A model generated the notes under the pieces. It saw only the letters and a program-made list of their open reading frames with translations, had not been told where the DNA came from and did not search any database. The position numbers and the translations under genes were made by a program. A stretch of 64,000 nucleotides of DNA from Pythium myriotylum (taxonomy: Eukaryota > Oomycota > Peronosporomycetes > Pythiales > Pythiaceae), in NCBI GenBank assembly GCA_023091665.1, contig JALJCQ010000012.1, positions 2,604,001 through 2,668,000 on the forward strand. The letters run 5' to 3'. This document shows, in pieces, positions 32,481 to 42,958 of the stretch; within the stretch, counting starts at the first letter, position 1; each line of letters opens with the position of its first letter.

Positions 32481-32632
32481 CTTGCTGAACTGGGTGCAAA
32501 ATCAGCAAAGTTTAGCTTCATCATATCATCGATTCTTGCAATTAACTGTCACTGAAGGCTGAGTACACTTGGCACCATGAACTTGGTCGTGGTCTTCCCG
32601 GGGCCCGCGCGAACGAGGTTGCCGAGCGTCCT

Positions 32633-33028
32633 ATGCTCTACAGAGCGGTCGTCTTGTCACCCGGGCATCCGCAAGACAGCACGCCCAGCCAAGATCTCGG
32701 TCTACCCGCACGAGCTGTTCTCACAAAGCGGCCAAAGGATCTGTACGCGCTTTGGCACGAATACGAGTTCGACCTTGCTGTCCAGAAGCCGGCAAAAGAT
32801 TTCACTCCGAGCCGGCGCGGGGCGAACAAGTTTGCGTACTCCAGACGCAAAGTTTTCTGGGATGTGGTGGCTGATCTCGTCCGTGCAGGGACCACAAGCG
32901 AGGAGGCAATTGATCGGGTCTGCTTGGTATTTGGGAGGCGTCTTCCAGTCTGTTCCATCTTGGTGGAGCTGCGCGAGTATCAGAAGAAAAAGGCGGTTAT
33001 CCCAGCTTGCGTGTCAAGTGTCTGTTAG
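32633..33028 (+). pseudogene. GCR1_C-like DNA-binding domain fragment (Crypton-associated type)
   Basis: 131 codons from ATG 32633. The core KRPKDLYALWHEYEF...KPAKDFTPSRRGANKFAYSRRKVFWDVVADLVRAG and the helix around RVCLVFGR resemble the GCR1_C-like DNA-binding domain that accompanies Crypton recombinases and is widespread in oomycete genomes. It is divergently oriented to the recombinase fragment at 31775-32480, so the two are either separate insertions or a rearranged element. The N-terminus of the ORF (first 30 residues) is probably not original. Confidence 0.55.
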
Positions 33029-33122
33029 CTACAAAGAATTCGAATAATAAAAAGCAGTGTACTTGGGGGTGTGATATGGTTGCAGAGAACGGTGGTTCTT
33101 TCTCGGAGCACTGCCAGTATAA

Positions 33123-33509
33123 GAGCATCTCCACCCGTCACTGTAAAACGCCCCTGCAAAGCAATTAATTTCCCGGAGCGTAATTTACTTCCCCGCCGCT
33201 GCCCTGAAAACAGATAAACTGTAAAAACGACACTGCAAAAATCGCCTCGACCCTGCAAACATGCGCACGTTTCCAGTGCGAGAGCCGATTTTGCAGAGTC
33301 GGGATTCTCAGATATTCTCAGCAAAATTATCAGATATCACCAGTGCATTCGATGGAGCCGCCAAGGGAAACCGCGCCATTTCAAGTTTTCAGTCGCATTT
33401 TTTCAGTGTCCCGGTGGGAGGCCGCTCCATAAATTCTCAAGAGCGCCATATCTTTCACGGTAAATCAGGTTTTTTAGGAGCGTTTTTACAGTGACGGGTG
33501 GAGATGCTC
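33123..33509. mobile_element. PIF/Harbinger-type MITE (387 bp, TSD TAA)
   Basis: Terminal inverted repeats of about 28 bp: GAGCATCTCCACCCGTCACT at 33123 and its reverse complement ending 33509, extending through TGTAAAACGC/GCGTTTTTACA with one base indel. TAA stands on both sides (33120-33122 and 33510-33512), the 3-bp TWA duplication of PIF/Harbinger. No coding capacity, so non-autonomous. Confidence 0.85.
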
Positions 33510-33618
33510 TAAAACAGGCTCCAGGATCACCCGGGGCATTGTTTGAGGGGAGATTCAAATCGAGGGGTGGGGTTGTAAAACAGGTTTTACAGTACTGTAC
33601 AAGAGGTCGGTTTCGCGG

Positions 33619-34305
33619 GGACTTTTGACAAAAGTGGGGGCTTTCCAGAACTGCCTGCCAGAAGTGGGCAAAAACTGACAAAAGTGGGGGGCGGGTCAGG
33701 GTAGCTAAATCAGTGAGCGTAAACTGACAGAAGTGGGTGAATGCTTTACCAGAAGTATGGATCGTGGTACAAATTACACCGTACATTTTCACCCATTTCA
33801 CCCTCGTTCCGCCCGTAGTCAATCTCGGGCGGGGGGTTGAGCCAAGAATCCCAGTGCTTGTAGAAGCACGGTGTGTGCATCGTGTGCGCGCAATTTGCGG
33901 ACGCGATCGTCTTGCGCTCAGGCTCCGTGCATATGTCGCACGGAGGATACACAGAGACATATTTCTTACGCTTGCGCGCAGCGTCAAGATCACGCGCCCT
34001 GGCTTTGGCGAGCTTCAGGCGGGCTTCGCGGAGACGGGGGTTCCGCGTCTCTCGACAGACACGGCGGCCTTCGTGCTGCTGAAGGTTCCGCTTGCTGTGC
34101 AACACTTTCTTGCACTTCTTGCAAGCGAACTCTTTCATGGTTGTCCGGAGTGTTGGTTACTTGGGGTTACTGGGACTTGACGAAACTGACAGTTGTGGGG
34201 GCTTTTCTGCCTTTTCATCTGCCAGTGAAACCGCCCCCACTTTTGTCAGTTTTTGCCCACTTCTGGCAGGCAGTTCTGGAAAGCCCCCACTTTTGTCAAA
34301 AGCCC
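33619..34305. mobile_element. 687-bp TIR element enclosing a small gene (MULE-like, 9-bp TSD)
   Basis: About 70-bp terminal inverted repeats beginning GGRCTTTTGACAAAAGTGGG and continuing through CCAGAACTGCCTGCCAGAAG; the direct repeat GTTTCGCGG occurs at 33610-33618 and 34306-34314. TIR and subterminal DNA contain repeated TGACARAAGTGGG/TGCCAGAAGTGGG motifs, typical of transposase-binding arrays. A 9-bp duplication is characteristic of Mutator-like elements. No transposase is present; the interior is almost filled by one reverse-strand ORF. Family assignment is inferred from TSD length and TIR form only. Confidence 0.8.
33746..34138 (-). CDS. 130-aa zinc-finger/RING-like protein carried inside a TIR element
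   Basis: ATG at 34138, stop at 33746, no intron. N-terminal finger FACKKCKKVLHSKRNLQQH followed by Cys (C2HC-like), a basic Arg/Lys/Ala-rich helix, then CDICTEPE with CAHTMHTPCFYKHW, which fits the first six metal ligands (C-x2-C...C-x-H-x2-H-x2-C) of a RING finger but lacks the final Cys pair. The product is probably a nucleic-acid or protein-binding zinc protein; no family recognised. The whole ORF lies between the TIRs, so it is either a captured host fragment or an element-encoded protein. Confidence 0.6.
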   Translation of the reverse strand: MKEFACKKCKKVLHSKRNLQQHEGRRVCRETRNPRLREARLKLAKARARDLDAARKRKKYVSVYPPCDICTEPERKTIASANCAHTMHTPCFYKHWDSWLNPPPEIDYGRNEGEMGENVRCNLYHDPYFW

Positions 34306-34600
34306 GTTTCGCGGGAATACTGTAGCCATCCACCCGTCTCATCTTCGAACATCTTTGAGTGACACCCCACAATCAGAGTCGGTGAGTGGCTGGAATCGGG
34401 CCAATCAGTGGTGCCGACTACTCAAAGTGTTCCCTGCGTGGGCCTTCGCGCAAAAGTCGGCGAGTTCCGTTCCGCCTCCACGATCTGCTATCTCCCTTCC
34501 CTCGTCAGCACAACCCTCAACTTCCTGAAGCACATTCCGCGACTTGCGACCAAGTGCCCAACCCAGCGTGAGACCACAGAAGCGGAACCCAGCTGCCAGG

Positions 34601-36016
34601 ATGCCTCGTCAAGTCCTCTTGAGTACGCGCGGGAAGGCATCAGGGTTGAAAGCCATCCTGTACGTGCTACTGGCGTCATCAGCTATAAGCATCGCCGTGG
34701 CCACCGCGAAGACCAAGGACGAGATCAAGAATGTATCGTCCATCAATGTCTACGACATCCTCGCGATTGTAGTCATGGGATTTGGCCTTGCTATGGCCGC
34801 GTCTGGTGGGGTGGGTGGTGGACCGATCATTGTACCTCTCCTTGTTCTTGTTATGGGATTCGACATCAAATATGCTACCCCGGCATCCAACTTCATCATT
34901 ATGGGTGGGGCCGTGGCAAACGCGATCTTCAATCTCCAGAAGCGTCATCCATTTGTGGACCGACCGCTCGTGGATGCCGACATTTGCATGGGAATGATCC
35001 CAGCCATGATGGCGGGGGCCGTTATAGGTGCCTTTTTATCCAAACTTCTGCCGTCTTACATTATCTCGATTCTCTTCGAAGTCGTGTTATCGGCGTCAGG
35101 ATTTCGAACGATGCAAAAAGGTTTCAAGCTCCACAAGGCCGAGGTGGCCAGGAAGAAGAAGTTGGAAGAGAAGGAAGATGAGGTTGTAACGACACCTTCT
35201 GAGGACAACTCAACGGGCCCAGGCTCGGATCACCAGCAGTCGGCAACCTACGCGGAATTGCAGTCGCCCGTTGTGAGCGTAAAGATTCAGGAGCCTGGAG
35301 ACAAGACCAAAGACGACGAACTCGCTGTGCTACTGGAACACGAGCGCCAATTCCAGTGGAAGAAGCACATCTTCGTTTTTGTATGCTACCTAGGGATCAT
35401 TGCCGCAAGTATTGCTGGTGCTGAAACTGAATGCGGCAGTGTCACCTACTGGGTCATCTTGTGGGCAGAGATTCCGTGGGTGTTCTGCTTCACCGTGCTC
35501 TTCGTTCTTTACATGCGCAAACACCAGGCCTACAAGCGATCCCTCAACTTCCCTGTTGCCGCGGGAGACATCGACTGGACGATGAAAACAGTTGTGTACT
35601 TTCCGCTAGGCTGCGTATTTGCTGGTGTTGTAGCCGGCCTTTTTGGGGTCGGCGGCGCGATCATCACTGGACCGTTGCTTGTGGAAATGGGGGTCGTGCC
35701 CGAAGTTGCATCCTCAACTAGTGCTCTCCTCGTGCTCTACTCTTCAGCTGCAGCTTCAGCGAAATTTGCCCTTTTCGGGATGATCAAGTTCGATTGGGCT
35801 TGTATGCTGTGTGTGCTCGCATTCTGTGTGACGATTGTGGCCCAAGTATACATCGGTGGGTATGTTCGACGCACTGGACGTCAGTCTATCATTGTGTTCT
35901 GTATTGGTGCCACAATTTGCCTGGGTGTGTGTCTCATGCTTTACTCTGTCGTCAAATCGGTTATTGACGGCGCGGGCAAGCCATTCACTGTCGATTTTTG
36001 TAACAACAGAAAATAA
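34601..36016 (+). CDS. TauE/SafE-type membrane transporter (sulfite exporter family)
   Basis: 471 residues, no intron. ATG 34601 is the first in-frame ATG; the open frame extends upstream only from a TTG. An N-terminal hydrophobic segment (AILYVLLASSAISIAVAT) may be a signal anchor. Two homologous halves each contain the glycine-rich family motif: GFGLAMAASGGVGGGPIIVPLL near residue 60 and VVAGLFGVGGAIITGPLLVEMG near 345, with TM helices around each. A charged, Lys/Glu-rich cytosolic loop of about 100 residues (AEVARKKKLEEKEDE) separates them. The family moves sulfite or organosulfur anions across membranes; substrate here is unknown. The gene is convergent with the GIN-domain gene. Confidence 0.85.
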   Translation: MPRQVLLSTRGKASGLKAILYVLLASSAISIAVATAKTKDEIKNVSSINVYDILAIVVMGFGLAMAASGGVGGGPIIVPLLVLVMGFDIKYATPASNFIIMGGAVANAIFNLQKRHPFVDRPLVDADICMGMIPAMMAGAVIGAFLSKLLPSYIISILFEVVLSASGFRTMQKGFKLHKAEVARKKKLEEKEDEVVTTPSEDNSTGPGSDHQQSATYAELQSPVVSVKIQEPGDKTKDDELAVLLEHERQFQWKKHIFVFVCYLGIIAASIAGAETECGSVTYWVILWAEIPWVFCFTVLFVLYMRKHQAYKRSLNFPVAAGDIDWTMKTVVYFPLGCVFAGVVAGLFGVGGAIITGPLLVEMGVVPEVASSTSALLVLYSSAAASAKFALFGMIKFDWACMLCVLAFCVTIVAQVYIGGYVRRTGRQSIIVFCIGATICLGVCLMLYSVVKSVIDGAGKPFTVDFCNNRK

Positions 36017-36168
36017 CCAGCTCTTTCTAATACAACACCGTGGGGTTCTCTCGTGAAGAAGAACTTGATATTGGAAGCGAGGCTACCCAATTATTGCTTC
36101 GCAGATAAACTGTTCGAGCGATACTTACTGACTCTTGTGTGAGGTGAACCGCATTTACGGCGCACAAT

Positions 36169-37548
36169 CTACGGGCTCCTAGAGTCATCGCCTGACCTGT
36201 AGCGGATCTCAACGTGGTCGCCCATCCCGCGGTTCCACAGCATCTTGACAGCACCCAAGAACTCCGAGAAGCTATGGACGTCGATCGTACCGTTGAAACG
36301 ATGAAGCTTTTCAAATGCATCCACCTTTGTCGGAGCGGGAATTGCTCGACGGCGCTTCTCGGCAAGCTGCTCTAGTTTCGAAGGTTTCTGAAGCTCAGTC
36401 TTCGAGCGGTAAGTGCCGCTAACTTGTGGGGGCAAGTCGCCAACAATAGTCATTGAGCCAGAGCCTCCAACGTAGGAGCGAGCCGCCTCGGCTATGCGGA
36501 GGAGGACATTGCCACTTCCGGCGATGTCAACTTGTGCGTGAGATGCAAGGAGGTCGCGAGCATCAACAGTTCCAGAACCTGCGAGCGAGATCTCAGATCT
36601 ATCACAACGAGCGTTCGCAGAAGCGACGTTGATGGAGCCAGAGCCAGACACAGATGCACTCACTGTATCTGCTGCAAACGAGGTTTCGGTCAAGATATTG
36701 GTGTCCCCCGAGCCCGCCACAGTTAGCGCCACATTTGAGGCGTTGAGATCATGTCCAATAGTAGTGATTGAGCCAGAACCACTGATGGAAGTATCAAATC
36801 CACTGCTCGCATTAATGCCCAGCGCGGCAATATGCGTGCCTCCACTGCCCGCAGTTGACAACTTGATTTGCGCTGCTGAGATGGACCCAGCATACACTCG
36901 GACGTTGCCGGAGGACGCGATCTTCGATTCAAATTTTTCCTTTACGACGAGCGAAGGTGCGATGACTTGGAGATCTCCGCTGCCAGCGAGATCAAGAGAA
37001 AGCGACTTCACGTGGATTTCAGAGTGGATTGTTGTGAAGATGTCACCACTGCCAGAGAGACGCACGGACACGTCTGCTTCAGGATCGTCCGAGACCAGAA
37101 CCTTGTCCTCCAAAACCAAGCTTCCGCTACCCCGCACTTCCACCGATCGTAGCCTGGTAGGAGGTGGCAGCGCTACCTCGGTAAGAATATAGTGGCGTCC
37201 TGGAGAAGCCTTGAGCCTGATCTCGAGCCCCGTGGGCCCATGCTCCAAGACTTCCATGGCCTCGATCGCGCTTTGCTCATTGGACGAGACCTTCACGGAG
37301 GGAGCCGCACCTTCCTCACAGGAGACGAACGTGACACCAGGAGTAGACACGACAATGTGATCGATGGCAGTAGCTGTCTCGCCTGCCTGCTCGAGCAAGA
37401 ACGTCTTCTCAAACTTCTGGCGCGGTGCGATAGGGTTGGACACGTCCTGGGTCGGCTTCTCGCGTACGTGAAGGCCCACGAAGGGGGAGGTGGCAGCGAG
37501 GACGGACTTCATGGCGCAGTGTTTGCTTCTGAGCCGAGAGAAGAACAT
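36169..37548 (-). CDS. GIN-domain (DUF2807) beta-helix protein
   Basis: 459 residues from ATG 37548 (ATG 37512 is an alternative start; the ORF extends upstream only from GTG). Residues about 110-370 consist of 9 or more repeats with a GSGS/AGSGD turn every 20-25 residues (VEVRGSGSLVLED, VRLSGSGDIFTTI, LDLAGSGDLQVIA, VSGSGSINVAS and others), the right-handed beta-helix of the putative auto-transporter adhesin head GIN domain. This domain is common in Bacteroidota and appears in some eukaryotes, so old lateral transfer is possible. No membrane segment is obvious; the Arg-rich N-terminus could be a mitochondrial presequence. It is head to head with the succinyltransferase gene (280 bp between ATGs). 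Confidence 0.8.
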   Translation of the reverse strand: MFFSRLRSKHCAMKSVLAATSPFVGLHVREKPTQDVSNPIAPRQKFEKTFLLEQAGETATAIDHIVVSTPGVTFVSCEEGAAPSVKVSSNEQSAIEAMEVLEHGPTGLEIRLKASPGRHYILTEVALPPPTRLRSVEVRGSGSLVLEDKVLVSDDPEADVSVRLSGSGDIFTTIHSEIHVKSLSLDLAGSGDLQVIAPSLVVKEKFESKIASSGNVRVYAGSISAAQIKLSTAGSGGTHIAALGINASSGFDTSISGSGSITTIGHDLNASNVALTVAGSGDTNILTETSFAADTVSASVSGSGSINVASANARCDRSEISLAGSGTVDARDLLASHAQVDIAGSGNVLLRIAEAARSYVGGSGSMTIVGDLPPQVSGTYRSKTELQKPSKLEQLAEKRRRAIPAPTKVDAFEKLHRFNGTIDVHSFSEFLGAVKMLWNRGMGDHVEIRYRSGDDSRSP

Positions 37549-37828
37549 GTGCACGACGAAGCACGTTGAGAAATGCACGGAGAGCTGAGCCGTGTGACCC
37601 GTGACCCGAGCGCATCAGGGTCACCACCATTCCGCTCTCCGATTACCATCATTCCAGACGTTACCCTTCCGTGGTTTGGGACAGAAGACAGAGAGGTTTG
37701 TATCCGTTATTGTTTGAATTCTGGGCCATGCCCACACAGTGATCTACACGGATCTCTGGACTGCCCCACTTCTTGTGGCGTGGTGTTGTTCAACTCACTG
37801 ACGGCAGTCGGGGAGCCGAACCGTAGAC

Positions 37829-40017
37829 ATGAGCTTCCAGGGTGCGGTCATGCGCAGCGTGCGCGCGCGCGTGCGCGTTGCAGCGCGCCGAGTGCCACTC
37901 GTCGCGCGCAATGCGGTGCGTACAAGCCATCGCTCGTGCGGACCATCCATCTCTCTCCGATCCTGACCTACGCGCCTCACAGACCCTCGTCCCCTCCGTC
38001 GCGAATCGCACTCAGTCGCTGATCCATCGCTCCGCGACGACAGCTCTCGCCCAACAGCGGTGCGCTGCGTGTGGATCCATTGGAATGGTCGAGGGTGTGT
38101 CTAACCCTTTGTTGTAGAGTACCGATGATGACATTGGGTCGTTTCTTCTCATCCGGTGAGTTCGAGCCGATAGTGTTTAGATACTTGTCTTTCTCGCTGA
38201 GATTTGTTTGTCTTGTACATGCAGCCACTGGTGACGTTGTGCCCGTTCCCTCGATGGGTGACTCGATCTCGGAAGGCACCGTTGTGGAATGGCTCAAAGG
38301 TAAGCTTCTCGTTGCTCCATTCTAAGCACAATGTTGCAATCCTAAAGAAACGGGACTTGGGCAGCACCTGGCGATCGTGTCGAAGTCGACGATGTTGTTG
38401 TCGTTCTCGAGACAGATAAGGTGCAGTTAGAGAAGGGTTGATTTTTATTGAGCCCGTCTGATGAGTGAGCACCTGACTCTAGGTCAGCGTGGATGTTCGC
38501 GCACCATTCGCCGGAGTTTTGAGCCAGCAGCCTGCTGCTATCGATGAGAGTGTCCTTGTTGGGGCGCCTTTGTTTGCGGTCGCCAAGTCAGCGGGTGCTG
38601 CTGCTGCTCCTTCGCCAACGCCTTCACCGCAGACAGCGGAAACCCCCGCAGTTGCACCAGGTGGTGCGAACGCAGGATCGGATGCGGAGGAGTTAGTGAC
38701 GGTGAATGTTCCATCGATGGGTGATTCAATCTCGGAAGGAACGATTGTTACTGTTCTGAAGAGTGAGTGTCGTTTGCCTCTACCCCATACTCTAAGAAGG
38801 AATCAGCTGACTTGATGCTTCGGAACAGACGTCGGCGACTTCGTGAAGGCAGACGAACCTGTCTTCATTGTGGAAACCGATAAAGTTAGCGTTGATGTGA
38901 ACGCTCCTTACGATGGCAAGGTTACCCGCCTCCTCGCCGGCCTCGATGAGGTTGTGCAAGTTGGAGCCCCATTGTTCGTACTCGATAAGGGATCAGTCGG
39001 TACTTCCGTGGAGATTGTCACGCCTAGTTCCCCCAAGATTTCTGCCGCCGCCCCTGAGGTGGCCAATACCGCGCCTGTGTCCAAAGCACCGAGCGTTCCT
39101 GATCTTTCTGCGACGACTTACCCAGCTGCTCCTACCACACCTCCATCTACCGGCCTGCGCTCTAACCGCACCGAAACCCGTGTGCAAATGAGTGTGCTCA
39201 AGGTTCGCGCCGCGCAGCGCCAGAAGGATACCCAGAATACGGCTGCAATGTTGTCCACTTTCCAGGAGTGTGATCTTGGAAATCTCATTGCGCTTCGTGA
39301 CGAGCTTGGTCAGGAGTTTGAAAAGACTCATGGAGTACCGCTTGGTTTCATGTCAACATTCTTGAAGGCAAGCGCGCTGGCTTTGCAGAAGGTCCCTGCC
39401 GTCAACTCCTGTAAGTGCCGTGGCATATCTCATGTTGTTTCCAAACCACCGTATTCTCGATGGGCTGACTTTGGTTGCGACGTCTCGAATAGTTGTCGAT
39501 ATGGAAGCAAAGGACATTGTGTACAACGAATTTGTCGACATCAACGTTGCCGTTGCATCTGAAAAAGGGTACCGTAATTAGTTTTTGGACTTTTGGTTGG
39601 GCTGATTGCTGACCAACTACTGCAACTGTCAGTGTGGTTGTCCCAGTGATCCGCAACGTGGAAAAGCTGAGCGTCGCTGACATCGAGAAGACCCTCGCAG
39701 CGTTTGGCGAACAGGCGCGAAATGGCACCCTCGCGCTCGAAGATCTCGCTGGCGGCACGTTCACCGTCTCGAATGGCGGTGTCCACGGCTCGCTGCTCAG
39801 TACTTCGATGCTTACGTCTCCTCAGTCGGCCATCCTGGGCGTTCACGGTGTGAAAATGCGTCCTGCGGTTCACAACGGCCAGGTCGTCCCGCGCCCCATG
39901 ATGTTCCTTTCGCTCACGTACGACCACCGCATCATCGATGGTCGGGAGGGCGTTACATTCCTCAAGAGCATCGCGGATGCTGTTGCCGACCCGCGCCGGC
40001 TGTTAGTCAACCTGTAG
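37829..40017 (+). CDS. DLST: Dihydrolipoamide succinyltransferase, 2-oxoglutarate dehydrogenase E2
   Basis: Nine exons joined by GT-AG introns in phase: 37829-37915, 37983-38059, 38118-38155, 38225-38299, 38365-38420, 38483-38762, 38829-39410, 39493-39568, 39633-40017 (551 aa). The Arg/Ala/Val-rich start ([20 protein letters not shown]) is a mitochondrial presequence. Two lipoyl domains follow, each with [10 protein letters not shown] and the lipoylated ETDKVSVDV; then an Ala/Pro linker without an evident E1/E3-binding domain; then the catalytic domain with [10 protein letters not shown], and [11 protein letters not shown] carrying the catalytic His and Asp. It transfers the succinyl group to CoA in the TCA cycle. 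Small exons near the start are assigned by reading frame and lipoyl homology. Confidence 0.92.
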
Positions 40018-40338
40018 ACCATTTGACACTGGGCGACTCGGAAGTAGCTTACATCAGAGCTCCATGAATGGTTGATAACCACAGACAGTCAATCTTTCAC
40101 TTCAAATTGCTGTTGGTGTCCACAGCTTCGATCAAACAATAAATATACCGGTTATGCAGTAGTACTGGCGGTAATACTTGGCTCGACCAGTAATTACTGA
40201 TTAACAACTGATATGAAAATAAATTTGCAGTTTTTCGGTATCTTCGGTATGATGCAGACCGGTTTTTATCAGTTTACGATTAGAAACATATCCGTTCATA
40301 ACCGTATACTTTGACGCGGTCTGGTCGAGTTCACCAAG
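40018..40338. other. Intergenic spacer between DLST and INTS8
   Basis: AT-rich (around 40130-40310), no ORF or RNA gene seen. Probably holds the 3' end of DLST and the promoter of the next gene. Confidence 0.6.
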
Positions 40339-42958
40339 ATGCCGCTCATGCCAGGGTCCCCGCGGCCTGACGCGGCCGGCAGCGACGACGGCGTCTACCG
40401 CTCCATCTTCCAGCAGCCGCAGCTAGAGATCCCCGCCATCGCGCCCTCCTACTCCTGGTTCGAGTTCTTGCTCCATCCCGATGCCCTGCAGAAACACGTG
40501 AGTTGCGTCCAGTTCCTTGTCGTGGTCGCCGGACTCACGGACATCTTGATGTGCGGCAGCTTGAGACGCTGCGCCACCAGCAAGCCCACGGATCGCACAG
40601 TGCGACGTCAGCCATGGAACTTGTTCGCGATTTCCTCGACCAGGCCCAGCTCGTAGCCGACGAAGGCAACGGTCGCAATAACAGGTATCACGCGTTGCTG
40701 CGCATAGCTGCACAGGTCGCCTTACAGATGGAAATACCGCTGGCTGCGATTGAGAACCAGTTGCCTGCTCATTTCCAACGTCTCCTCCTGGATGGCATTC
40801 TCGACTATGCTGAGTCAGAAGAAACGACTGGTAACGTTGTCGTCACAATCGCTCAGGCTCAGTTGCTACACCAGCGGTGGACTCTTCGAACCCTTGTGCG
40901 AGAATCTCAAAATGGATATCTGACGTCAACGAACAAAAATGATGCTGAAGAGCAAATGTCCGGTTTCCAGGTAGCGCTGAGTGAACTCGCGCATCAGCAT
41001 CTCCAGATTGCGCAGAGTCTGCAGAGAGCACTCGCAGAGGACACACGAAATAGCATCGCACCACAAGTCCAGTTCGACGCTTTCTATGATCTTGCGGTCT
41101 ACTTTTTCAGCTTCAACGCGTATGAAAAGGCATACGAGTGTTTTAGCCGCGCCTACGAGCTAGTAGAAGATCACAGCGACGTTCTTACTCAACTCTCGCA
41201 CACTCAGCGTTCAGGTCTCGAAGGATACCTCGCAGCGTGTGAGTCTGTCTTGGAGAACCGATCCACAGGAGATGCGGAGATGCAAGATGACACTGTTGAA
41301 GCGGAAGGGCGTTTTGGCGGGCCACCACTCGACAATGGTGACTCAGTCCAAAGATTAGAGGATACGCGATTGGAAGAATTTTTACGTGATGGGGCGCAGC
41401 GCCAACGGGATCACTATCGCATGGCAACTGACCTCCAAGGCTTTTTCAGTGCAGCGTATTCAGATAGCACATCGTGTATCGAGGCAGCAACGCTGGGCTC
41501 ATCACTACGTCGTGGCCTTATGCGGAAGACGGATGCAATTGGGCTTCCGAATGACCGAGCGAGTGCACGAAACTTAGTGGTCTTCCTTATGCTTCACAAT
41601 GCATGGGATGCACTCGCTCATTGGCGTGATCTAGCATCAACTGTTCAACCACTCCGATCCATGTTGGAATTTGCGATTGGTTGTGGTATGCTGCTTCAAT
41701 ACTTTGCAACGACAACAGCAACGCAGCCTCCTGACGCGGAATCCCGTAAAGATTTTTCTGTGACCCGTTGCAACAAGATTCTGAGCGAGTTGCTCACAAA
41801 ACGGCGAGAATTGTTACAGGAGCTTAGTATCCGTGTCAACGACGACGGCGACAGCAGCGGTGCTGCTGCCGACAACGAGATAAGCGCACTATTGATCGAT
41901 TTGCCACTCTGGATCTTAGACACTATCGTGTGCGTGTGCGCGGGCCTTCTTCATCGCTCGTCTATGCGAAACCTCAGCGATCACCGAGTCTCGTTCGACT
42001 TAAACCCGTACGGAGATGTGGCTTTGCTTGTAGCCTTAGCCCCCGAGGTTCCAAAGAAAAAAGGTCTCTCTGACTCCATGAGCACAGCGGATGACGACGC
42101 GTCCTCGGTGGATAATTCGCCGTCCGCTCAGCTCGCGACCACTGCTTTCTTGAAGGCGGCACTGCCAGAGATCGTGTCGCTCCATGCCAGAGGCGTCCAG
42201 TGCTTGGTTCGTCGATGTCCCCGGGAGCCAAGATGGCACAGTGCGCTGGCTGATCTGTGTCTATTCCCAATTGTACGGTCCAAGTTGCCATCTCTTTCAG
42301 GTGCGTTGTTCGCTAGGTCACGCTCGGTTTCCCATAGCATTCTAACACAGCGTCCGCGGTAGACCCACGCGCCGCTCTCTGCGGGTACCTCGCTGCCGCA
42401 TCCTTGGCTACCAATTACTTCTCGGACGACGTGTCGGTCGTCGACATCATCGACCAGAGCTCCCTCGTTCGACTCGTACGTATTCCATACGAGCCTACAG
42501 ATAGATCACCCTGACGGACAACTGAACTGACGCTCTCGCTCGCTCTAGAGCCAATGCCTCGTCAAGACCGGGGCCCACGTCGCCGCTGCTGTGCTCTACC
42601 AGTGCTTCGCACCGGAGGAGGCCAAGTACGGCTTGCGCGTGCTGCAGATCGCGCCCGAGTCTCACGACGCCGCCTTCTTCCAGTACTTTTGGGCGCTACC
42701 CTTTCTCGAGCTGCTCGTGCATCTCCACTCAAATCCGAAGCACTTCAACGCCAAGTACGTCCTTCCCCCTCTTCCACATTGCACCCTAGGGGATCTAACA
42801 AAGCGCTATGCCTCGATTGCAGATACGTCACACTGCTCACCCATCTCATCCAGTCCCCCGAGCTCAACGGCTCGAACCCGGGAGCCGTCCAGAAGGAGGT
42901 CGAGCAGCGGATCCTTCGTTGCTACTTCCGCGACCTCAGCAAGCTCTACCTCAGCTAA
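40339..42958 (+). CDS. INTS8: Integrator complex subunit 8
   Basis: Five exons: 40339-40497, 40560-42300, 42351-42475, 42549-42754, 42823-42958 (788 aa). The first exon ends SWFEFLLHPDALQKH, matching the N-terminal signature of INTS8 (WFEFLL...L.KH). Central helical repeats follow, including WTLRTLVRES, FYDLAVYFFSFNAYEKAYEC and LEGYLAACESVL. The C-terminus FQYFWALPFLELLVHLH and ELNGSNPGAVQ...YFRDLSKLYLS matches the animal INTS8 C-terminal block. INTS8 helps attach PP2A to Integrator, which terminates transcription at snRNA and protein genes. Shorter than the human protein (about 1,000 residues). Exon joins were chosen by GT-AG and phase. Confidence 0.88.

Noticed and set aside
34601..36016. 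TauE/SafE gene as bacterial contamination or recent transfer
   Set aside because: The family is common in eukaryotes, base composition matches neighbours, and it is embedded between host genes.
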